DNA from: Burkholderiaceae bacterium
Lineage (GTDB): Bacteria > Pseudomonadota > Gammaproteobacteria > Burkholderiales > Burkholderiaceae_C
Length of the DNA stretch: 64,000 bases
Reading direction: 5' to 3'
Assembly (NCBI GenBank): GCA_024235895.1
Contig: JACKLM010000004.1
Location: forward strand, 620,001 to 684,000
Made by a program: the position numbers and the translations under genes. This document shows, piece after piece, positions 56,404 to 64,000 of the stretch. Every line of letters starts with the position of its first letter. The stretch's first letter is position 1. The notes under the pieces were generated by a model, which ran no database searches, was not told the DNA's origin, and saw only the letters and a program-made list of their open reading frames with translations.

Positions 56404-57014
56404 ACGACCCGCAGGCCGATGCGCTGCTGGTCGAGCGCGTCAAGCGCGGCGACCAGCGTGCGTTCGAGATGCTGGTCGTCAAGTACCAGCGCCGGATCGA
56501 GCGGCTGATCGGCCGCATGGTGCGCGACGTCGACCTCGTCGCCGACATCGCGCAGGAGACCTTCATCCGCGCCTACCGGGCGCTGCCGCAGTTCCGCGGC
56601 GAGAGCGCCTTCTACACCTGGCTGTACCGGATCGCGGTCAACACCGCCAAGAAGGCGCTGGTCGACCTCAAGCGCGACCCGCTGCTGCTGGAGTCGGCGC
56701 GCGGCGGCGGTGGCGACGGCGACGGGGACGAAACTTCCCGCGTCGAGAACGAACTAAGCGACGGCGCGACCCCGGAGTCCGAGCTTGCGAGCCGGCAGGT
56801 CGCGCGTGCCGTCAATGCCGCCATCGAGGCCTTGTCCGACGACCTGCGCCAGGCGATCCTGCTGCGCGAGATCGAGGGCATGAGCTACGAGGAGATCGCC
56901 GACGCGATGAACTGCCCGATCGGGACCGTGCGTTCCCGCATCTTCCGTGCCCGCGAGGCGATCGCCGAGCGGCTGCGGCCCCTGCTGGATACGCGCGAGG
57001 GCACGCGCTGGTGA
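56400..57014 (+). CDS. rpoE: RNA polymerase sigma factor RpoE
   Basis: A 204-residue ECF sigma factor for envelope stress. Region 2 (FEMLVVKYQRRIERLIGR, then DIAQETFIRAYRALPQFRG) and region 4 (LREIEGMSYEEIADAMNCPI, then GTVRSRIFRARE) are canonical for the RpoE/AlgU group. A Gly/Asp-rich linker (about 101-111) is longer than in E. coli. It is followed by rseA, rseB and mucD, the standard regulatory set. Confidence 0.95.
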   Translation: MNDPQADALLVERVKRGDQRAFEMLVVKYQRRIERLIGRMVRDVDLVADIAQETFIRAYRALPQFRGESAFYTWLYRIAVNTAKKALVDLKRDPLLLESARGGGGDGDGDETSRVENELSDGATPESELASRQVARAVNAAIEALSDDLRQAILLREIEGMSYEEIADAMNCPIGTVRSRIFRAREAIAERLRPLLDTREGTRW

Positions 57015-57069
57015 TGCCGCCGCGCGATCCGCCACGCCCCCGGTTCCGACACCAACCCGCCTGTCGACC

Positions 57070-57753
57070 ATGAATCCGTTCACCCCACCCGACGATGCGG
57101 CCCGCGGCGATGCCGCCGGGCATGCCGACGAAGCCGACCGCCTGGGACTGTCCGCGTTGATGGACGGCGACGCCGGTGCGGCCGAGCCCGTCTGCCTGGC
57201 CTGGCGCGACGACGCCGCGCTGCGTGCGCGCTGGCACGCCTACCACCTGATCGGCGACGTGCTGCGCTCCGAGGAGCTGGCCACGCCGGCGGCGCACGAC
57301 GCGCGGCTGCTGGCCGCCGTGCGCGCGCGGCTGGCGCGGGAGCCCGTGATCGTCGCGCCGCAGCCGGCGCCGGCGCGGCGAGGCGGCTGGCGCATGCCGG
57401 CCGCGCAGGCGGCGGGTGTCGCGGCGCGGGCCGGCGTGCTGGTCGTGCTGCAGGCCCCCGATGCCGTCGCACCCGGTGGGCCAGGCGCTGCCGTGCAGCT
57501 GGCCGACGTGCAGGCGGGTGGGCCGCCGACGGTGCTGGCCCGCTCGCCGGCCACGCCGATGGACAGGGCGCGCACGCTCGCGACCGCCGGGGCCGGGATG
57601 CTGCAGTTCAGCACCCCCACGCGCGCGCAGATGCTGCGTGAGGCGCGCGTCGACGAGTACTTGCGTGCGCACCGCGACCTGCTCGCGGGCTCGCCGGCCG
57701 CGTTGCCGGGCGGTGCGATGCGGTCGGTCGACTTCCAGCTGCCGCAGCGCTGA
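57070..57753 (+). CDS. rseA: Anti-sigma factor RseA
   Basis: A 227-residue protein. The cytoplasmic sigma-binding domain is at about 20-70 (LGLSALMDGDAGAAE and WHAYHLIGDVLRSEEL). The expected single TM (about 110-130, MPAAQAAGVAARAGVLVVLQ) is weakly hydrophobic and contains an Arg. The periplasmic C-terminus (about 135-227) ends SVDFQLPQR. It holds RpoE at the membrane until RseB/protease signalling releases it. Adjacent rseB starts at the last base of its stop codon. Confidence 0.85.
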   Translation: MNPFTPPDDAARGDAAGHADEADRLGLSALMDGDAGAAEPVCLAWRDDAALRARWHAYHLIGDVLRSEELATPAAHDARLLAAVRARLAREPVIVAPQPAPARRGGWRMPAAQAAGVAARAGVLVVLQAPDAVAPGGPGAAVQLADVQAGGPPTVLARSPATPMDRARTLATAGAGMLQFSTPTRAQMLREARVDEYLRAHRDLLAGSPAALPGGAMRSVDFQLPQR

Positions 57754-58742
57754 TGGCGTCGCCGCTGCTGTCCCTGCGCCGCTGGGTGCTGGCGACCGCC
57801 AGCGCGGCGCTGCTGCCCTGGGGCGGCGCGCTGGCGCAGGCGCTGCCGCACGCCGAGGCCGAGGCCTGGCTGGCGCGCCTGAACGAGGCGGCCAGCGCGC
57901 GCAACTACCGTGGCGTCATGGTCTTCACGACCGAGGGCGTGGTGTCGAGCTCGCGCGTCGCGCATGTCGGTGCCGGCGGCGAGGTGCTCGAGCGCGTCGA
58001 GGCGCTGGACGGCCGGATGCACCGCGTCTACCGGCGCGGCGACACGGTCTACACCGTGTGGCCCGATCGCCGCGTCGTCGTCGTCGAGCAGCGCGGCGCC
58101 GCCCCCGGGCTGGTGTCGACGCGGCGGCGCGTCGAGCCGCGCGCACTGGACCACTATGCGCTGCAGACGCAGGGGCGCGCCCACGTGGCGGGGCGGCCGG
58201 CGCAGCGGGTGCTGATGCAGCCGCGCGACGAGTGGCGCTTCGCGCAGCGGCTGTGGGCCGACGAGGCCAGCGGGCTGCTGCTGCGCGCCGACGTGCTCGG
58301 CAGCGATGGCCGCGTGCTCGAGTCCTCCGCCTTCAGCGAGGTCGAGCTCGACATCGCGGCCGACGCCGAGTCCCTGCTCGACGGCATGCAGCCGCCCGGC
58401 TTCGAGGTCGTGACGGCGCGGCGCGAGGGCGTCGAGCTGGCGCGCCAGGGCTGGCGGCTGGTCGCGCCGCCGCCGGGCTTCGAGCTGATGGCGTGCATGC
58501 GCCGGCCGGCGCCGGGGCGGCCTGGCGATGCGCTGCAGGCGATGTTTTCCGACGGGCTGAGCTTCGTGTCGGTCTTCATCGAGCCCTACCGCGAGTCGCA
58601 GCACGCCGGCGCGCTCAGCGCCGAGCTCGGCGCGATGCACACCGTGATGCAGCGCGTCGGCGAGCACTGGATCACCGCGATGGGCGACGTGCCGCGGCCC
58701 ACGCTCGAGCAGTTCGTGCGCGCGCTGCAGCGCCAGCCGTGA
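57753..58742 (+). CDS. rseB: Periplasmic regulator RseB/MucB
   Basis: A 329-residue exported protein. The signal peptide (VLATASAALLPWGGALAQA) is followed by the MucB/RseB N-terminal domain (AEAWLARLNEAASARNYRGV, then MVFTTEGVVSSSRVAHV) and a C-terminal domain from about 215 (GFELMACMRRPAP, then VFIEPYRESQH). It shields RseA from proteolysis and senses misassembled envelope components. Confidence 0.93.
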   Translation: MASPLLSLRRWVLATASAALLPWGGALAQALPHAEAEAWLARLNEAASARNYRGVMVFTTEGVVSSSRVAHVGAGGEVLERVEALDGRMHRVYRRGDTVYTVWPDRRVVVVEQRGAAPGLVSTRRRVEPRALDHYALQTQGRAHVAGRPAQRVLMQPRDEWRFAQRLWADEASGLLLRADVLGSDGRVLESSAFSEVELDIAADAESLLDGMQPPGFEVVTARREGVELARQGWRLVAPPPGFELMACMRRPAPGRPGDALQAMFSDGLSFVSVFIEPYRESQHAGALSAELGAMHTVMQRVGEHWITAMGDVPRPTLEQFVRALQRQP

Positions 58743-58849
58743 GGGCTGCGGCCGCGGCAGCGCGCCGGTCGGCGCGCGCGGGCGGCGACACGTTGAACCT
58801 GGATCCTGCGCGGCCGGCCGGCGGCCGCGACCCTGACTGGAGAGACGAC

Positions 58850-60361
58850 ATGACGACAGCAATCGACTTCCTCCCGGCGCCGGCGCCGCGCGCGACGCGT
58901 GCACCTCGCCGCGCGGCGGCGGCCTCGATGGCCGGCGCGCTGATCCTCGGCGTCGCGCTCGCCGCGGCGCCGGCGCTCGCGCAAAACGGCGCGCCGGCGC
59001 TGCCCACGGTCCAGCTGCCCGACTTCTCGGTGCTGGCCGAGCGCGTCGGCCCGTCGGTGGTCAACATCCGCACGCTGGAGCGCGTGCAGGCGGGGGCGAT
59101 GCCCGGATTCCCCCAGCTGGACCCGAATATCGAGGAGTTCTTCCGCCGCTTCGGCATCCCGATGCCCGGCCGCCCGGACCCGCGCGGGCCGCGCGGCGGC
59201 CCCGACGGCGAGCCGCGCCAGCGCGGCGTCGGATCGGGATTCATCCTCGGCGCCGACGGCTACGTGATGACGAACGCGCACGTCGTGCAGGGCGCCGACG
59301 AGGTCATGGTCACGCTGCACGACAAGCGCGAGTTCAAGGCGCGCATCGTCGGCGCCGACCGGCGCACCGACGTCGCGGTGGTCAAGATCGACGCCACTGG
59401 GCTGCCGGCGGTGAAGATCGGCGACGTCAACCGGCTCAAGGTCGGCGAGTGGGTGCTCGCGATCGGTTCGCCGTTCGGCCTGGACAACACCGTGACCGCC
59501 GGCATCGTCAGCGCCAAGCAGCGCGATACCGGCGACTACCTGCCGTTCATCCAGACCGACGTGGCGATCAACCCCGGCAATTCGGGCGGGCCGCTGATCA
59601 ACCTGCGCGGCGAGGTCGTCGGCATCAACTCGCAGATCTACAGCCGCTCGGGCGGCTTCATGGGCATCAGTTTCGCGATCCCGATCGACGAGGCGATGAA
59701 CGTGGCCGACCAGCTGCGCGCGCAGGGCCGCGTGATCCGGGGCCGCATCGGCGTGCAGATCGCGCCGGTGACCAAGGACGTCGCCGAGGCGATCGGGCTG
59801 GGCGAGGCCAAGGGTGCGCTGGTGCGCGGCGTCGAGCCCGACGGCCCGGCCGCCAAGGCGGGCATCGAGGCCGGCGACATCATCACCCGCGTCGACGGCC
59901 GCAGGGTCGAGAATTCGTCCGACCTGCCGCGCATCGTCGGCGGCACCAAGCCCGGCACCCGCAGCGCGATCCAGGTCTTCCGTCGCGGCGACTACAAGGA
60001 TCTGCGCGTGACGGTCGGCGAGTTCCCCGCCGACACCCCGGTGGCCGCTGCCGGCGGCGGCGCCGAGCCGCCGCGCGCGCAGGCGGCGGCGACTGCACTC
60101 GGGCTGTCCGTCGTCGACCTCGACGCCGACGAGAAGAAGGCGCTGGGTGTCGACGGCGGCGTGCGCGTCGAGTCGGTCGAAGGGGCCGCCGCGCGCGCTG
60201 GCGTCCAGGGGGGCGACGTCATCCTGCAGATCGGCAACCAGGCGGTCACGGATGCGCGCCAGTTCGTCGAGGTGGCGCAGCGTGCGGCCAGGGACGGGCG
60301 CGCGGTCAGCGTGCTGGTGCGCCGGGGCGAGCTGGTCAACTTCCTGCTGATCAAGCCCTGA
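58850..60361 (+). CDS. mucD: Periplasmic serine protease DegP/MucD (Do family)
   Basis: A 503-residue HtrA-family protease/chaperone. The signal peptide (SMAGALILGVALAAAPALAQ) ends near residue 45. The trypsin-like triad is His in TNAHVVQGAD, Asp in DRRTDVAVVKID and Ser in NPGNSGGPLIN. Two PDZ domains follow (about 290-390 and 405-503). GGAGAG upstream marks the ATG at 58850. It ends the rpoE-rseAB-mucD operon. Confidence 0.95.
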   Translation: MTTAIDFLPAPAPRATRAPRRAAAASMAGALILGVALAAAPALAQNGAPALPTVQLPDFSVLAERVGPSVVNIRTLERVQAGAMPGFPQLDPNIEEFFRRFGIPMPGRPDPRGPRGGPDGEPRQRGVGSGFILGADGYVMTNAHVVQGADEVMVTLHDKREFKARIVGADRRTDVAVVKIDATGLPAVKIGDVNRLKVGEWVLAIGSPFGLDNTVTAGIVSAKQRDTGDYLPFIQTDVAINPGNSGGPLINLRGEVVGINSQIYSRSGGFMGISFAIPIDEAMNVADQLRAQGRVIRGRIGVQIAPVTKDVAEAIGLGEAKGALVRGVEPDGPAAKAGIEAGDIITRVDGRRVENSSDLPRIVGGTKPGTRSAIQVFRRGDYKDLRVTVGEFPADTPVAAAGGGAEPPRAQAAATALGLSVVDLDADEKKALGVDGGVRVESVEGAAARAGVQGGDVILQIGNQAVTDARQFVEVAQRAARDGRAVSVLVRRGELVNFLLIKP

Positions 60362-60629
60362 GGGCCTGGGCCCTGAGGTCCGCGGCACCCGGGCGGGGCC
60401 GCGACCGCGCGAGGCGGCTTGACCAACTGCCAAGCCGGGTCTTTCCGCGATGCAGGATCTGACGTTGCGGTTCTCTTGGAGACGTTGCGGTCTCGTGACT
60501 GCCCGGCGACGTGAGTGCGCTCTCACTTCGGGGCGGCCGGCCTCGATTGCCCGGCCAACAGGCTAGAATCGCCGCATCGGACGGCGTTTTCCGCCGTCTG
60601 GTGTCGAGCATTCGACAACAGCCGGATGC

Positions 60630-60661
60630 TTGTCCACAAGCTGTGGAAAACCTGTGGACGA
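60630..60661. promoter_or_regulatory. Cluster of DnaA-box-like sequences
   Basis: Within 32 bases lie TTGTCCACA (60630-60638, plus strand), TTTTCCACA (60642-60650, minus strand, an exact TTWTNCACA match) and a weaker TCGTCCACA (60653-60661, minus strand). The inverted arrangement also forms a CCACA/TGTGG stem. Confidence 0.45.
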
Positions 60662-60733
60662 GCGGCCCCTGTTGGCGCACTGCAACGAGCCGAAAGCAAG
60701 CAACGGCGCGGCTTGCGGGGCGGGCCTTCTGGC

Positions 60734-60739
60734 TACAAT
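60734..60739 (+). promoter_or_regulatory. -10 element of the lepA leader RNA
   Basis: TACAAT with a TTGCGG hexamer 15 bases upstream (60713-60718). The predicted start point is about 60746. Confidence 0.5.
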
Positions 60740-60745
60740 GGCCTC

Positions 60746-60812
60746 CCAACAAGCAGTTGCCAAACGTCTTTGTTGGAAGGCGCGTCAGACCCTTGGACGC
60801 GCCTATTTTTTT
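60746..60812 (+). ncRNA. Candidate short leader/attenuator RNA upstream of lepA
   Basis: About 67 bases from the predicted start to the end of the T-run. Hairpin 1 (CCAACAA 60746-60752 with TTGTTGG 60770-60776) is followed at once by a strong intrinsic terminator. No promoter is visible in the 31 bases left before lepA, so lepA expression from here would need read-through. It could be a stand-alone sRNA or an attenuator. Confidence 0.5.
60778..60812 (+). terminator. Intrinsic terminator just upstream of lepA
   Basis: A perfect 9-bp stem (AGGCGCGTC/GACGCGCCT) with a 9-base loop, followed by A and seven T residues (60806-60812). Confidence 0.9.
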
Positions 60813-60843
60813 GTTCGCCGCGGCGTGGCGCGACGACCCTGCG

Positions 60844-62652
<1,809 letters not shown>

Positions 62653-62665
62653 ACCGGTTCCCCCG

Positions 62666-63634
62666 ATGAGTGCACTGACTGCCGTCCTGTACGGCGCGCT
62701 GGCCGTCTACCTCGGCGGCTGGTTCCTCGGCCAGTGGATGGGCAACTTCTCGTTGCTGCTGTTCGTGCTGACGCTGGTGACGATGCTGTACTGGCTGGCC
62801 GAGCGGCTGCGCTTCAGGCCGGCACGGCTGGCGGCGGCGGCCGAGCTCGAGGCGGGGCACGCGCGCCGGCGCGAGGAGCTCGCGCGCCAGGGCATCACCC
62901 AGGTCGACGGCGACGTCGCCGCTGCGCGCGACAAGCTGCTCGCGCAGCCCTGGTGGCTGGACTGGACCGCCGGGCTGTTCCCGGTCATCCTGGTCGTCTT
63001 CGTGCTGCGCTCGTTCCTGTTCGAGCCGTTCAAGATCCCGTCCGGGTCGATGGTCCCGACGCTGCGGGTCGGCGACCTGATCCTGGTGAACAAGTACCAC
63101 TACGGCATCCGGCTGCCGGTCCTCAACACCAAGGTGCTCGACAACGAGCCGGTGAATCGCGGCGACGTGGTCGTCTTCCGCTACCCGGTCGACCCGCGCG
63201 TGGACTACATCAAGCGCGTCGTCGGCCTGCCGGGCGACACCGTGGCCTACGCGGACCAGCGGCTGTCGATCAACGGCGAGCCGGTGGCGACCGTCGCGCA
63301 GGGCGAGTTCTACGACGACGACAGCCTGCGCTACACGCCGATGTTCGGCGAGACGCTCGGCGAGGTCGAGCACCGCATCCTCGTCAATCCACGGCAGCCG
63401 AGCTACTTCGGGCCGCTGCCCAAGAACTTTCCCTTTGCCGAGAATTGCCGATACAGTGCCGAGGGCATGCGCTGCACCGTGCCGCCGGGCCACTACTTCG
63501 TGATGGGCGACAACCGCGACAATTCGCAGGACTCGCGCTTCTGGGGTTTCGTGCCCGACGACAACCTCGTCGGCCGCGCCTTCTTCGTGTGGATGAACTT
63601 CGGCAACCTCGGCCGCATCGGGCCCTTCCATTGA
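62666..63634 (+). CDS. lepB: Signal peptidase I
   Basis: A 322-residue inner-membrane peptidase. Two N-terminal TMs flank a cytoplasmic loop (about 5-115). The nucleophile Ser is in KIPSGSMVPTL (about 130) and the general-base Lys in DYIKRVVGLPGD (about 185); GDNRDNSQDSRFWGFV is box E. It cleaves Sec and Tat signal peptides. The lepA-lepB order, continuing to a DUF4845 gene, is conserved in betaproteobacteria. Confidence 0.96.
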   Translation: MSALTAVLYGALAVYLGGWFLGQWMGNFSLLLFVLTLVTMLYWLAERLRFRPARLAAAAELEAGHARRREELARQGITQVDGDVAAARDKLLAQPWWLDWTAGLFPVILVVFVLRSFLFEPFKIPSGSMVPTLRVGDLILVNKYHYGIRLPVLNTKVLDNEPVNRGDVVVFRYPVDPRVDYIKRVVGLPGDTVAYADQRLSINGEPVATVAQGEFYDDDSLRYTPMFGETLGEVEHRILVNPRQPSYFGPLPKNFPFAENCRYSAEGMRCTVPPGHYFVMGDNRDNSQDSRFWGFVPDDNLVGRAFFVWMNFGNLGRIGPFH

Positions 63635-63656
63635 CCTGCCTCGCGACGGACCGCCC

Positions 63657-64000
63657 ATGACCCCCACGCCGCACCGCCTCGCACCGCGTCGCCGCCAAGG
63701 CGGCCTGACCCTGTTCGGGATGCTGTTCTGGGCCATCCTGATCGGCTTCGTCGGCTACGTCGCCGTCGTCACGCTGCCGACGGTCAACGAGTACTGGACG
63801 ACCCTGCGCGCGATCAACAAGATCGCCGACTCGCCGCCGTCGACGGTCGGCGAGATCCGCAGCGCGTTCGACCGCCAGAAGGACATCGAGTACGCGATCC
63901 AGGCCGTCTCGGGCAAGGACCTGGAGATCACGAAGGAGAACGACCGCGTCGTCATCGGCTTCGCGTACGACAAGGAGATCGCCCTCTTCGGGCCGGTCTA
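63657..64000 (+). CDS. DUF4845-family protein, truncated by the window end
   Basis: 114 codons are visible with no stop. A basic N-terminus with a TM (GGLTLFGMLFWAILIGFVGY) is followed by a small periplasmic domain (NKIADSPPSTVGEIRSAFDR). It resembles the short pilin-like or LepB-associated DUF4845 protein that precedes rnc in betaproteobacteria. Function is unknown. It begins 22 bases after lepB, so it is probably co-transcribed. Confidence 0.8.
   Translation, partial: MTPTPHRLAPRRRQGGLTLFGMLFWAILIGFVGYVAVVTLPTVNEYWTTLRAINKIADSPPSTVGEIRSAFDRQKDIEYAIQAVSGKDLEITKENDRVVIGFAYDKEIALFGPV

Larger units (their letters stand above)
60362..60843 (+). other. mucD-lepA intergenic region
   Basis: A 482-base gap. 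It contains a TAGAAT -10-like box at 60564, a GACGGCG/CGCCGTC hairpin (60580-60598) without a T-run, a cluster of DnaA-box-like sites (60630-60661) and a promoter/terminator pair framing a short RNA (60734-60812). Positions 60362-60540 show nothing I can support. Confidence 0.5.

Overview
The window is a high-GC stretch of a Burkholderiales-type betaproteobacterial chromosome, probably from the Rubrivivax/Leptothrix/Ideonella side of the order. The evidence is the overall composition, the TA(C/G)AAT-type -10 boxes, and the order maf-yceD-rpmF-plsX-fabHDG-acpP-fabF-rpoE-rseAB-mucD-lepA-lepB. The genus is inference; I ran no search.

Layout: (1) 1-590 carries copy A of a dispersed, hairpin-rich repeat. 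(2) 591-2668 has a PNPOx-family gene and lysS on the minus strand. (3) 2908-10589 makes nucleotide sugars: a UDP-HexNAc dehydrogenase, wecB and rfbB, D, A, C. An AAA_14/DUF4143 ATPase with a striking upstream palindrome and an orphan Phd-like antitoxin interrupt it. (4) 10665-29767 is the accessory heart of the window. A Crp/Fnr regulator faces a FecR / CHASE2-cyclase / TPR-beta-barrel operon. A large cysteine-free RTX/S-layer-like protein follows, then a TnpB-like protein lacking its RuvC nuclease half. That gene overlaps a full type I secretion operon (two ABC ATPases, adaptor, TolC-like protein), which continues into a cyclophilin lipoprotein and a transglutaminase-like protein. (5) 29808-47117 is a Wzx/Wzy-type polysaccharide locus: EpsG-like polymerase, acyltransferases, four glycosyltransferases, AsnB, Wzx, FdtB-like aminotransferase, WxcM-like isomerase/acyltransferase, Wza-like exporter, Wzz-like protein and a WecA-like initiator. 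Copy B of the repeat lies inside it. (6) 47114-64000 is conserved housekeeping: an RNA helicase, fatty acid synthesis, the sigma-E envelope-stress operon, lepA, lepB and the start of a DUF4845 gene.

How it fits together: the sugar genes can supply dTDP-L-rhamnose, a UDP-HexNAc uronic acid and probably a dTDP-3-acetamido-3,6-dideoxyhexose for the surface polysaccharide. The secretion operon most likely exports the S-layer-like protein onto that surface. A perfect CRP-type operator (TGTGA-N6-TCACA) lies in the S-layer leader and a near-perfect one lies in the crp/fecR divergent promoter. The regulator has the CRP-type recognition helix but lacks the cAMP-phosphate contacts, and the nearby cyclase domain lacks key catalytic residues. 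The locus therefore looks like a rewired surface-layer control circuit. The TnpB-derived protein in the export operon is the most novel element.
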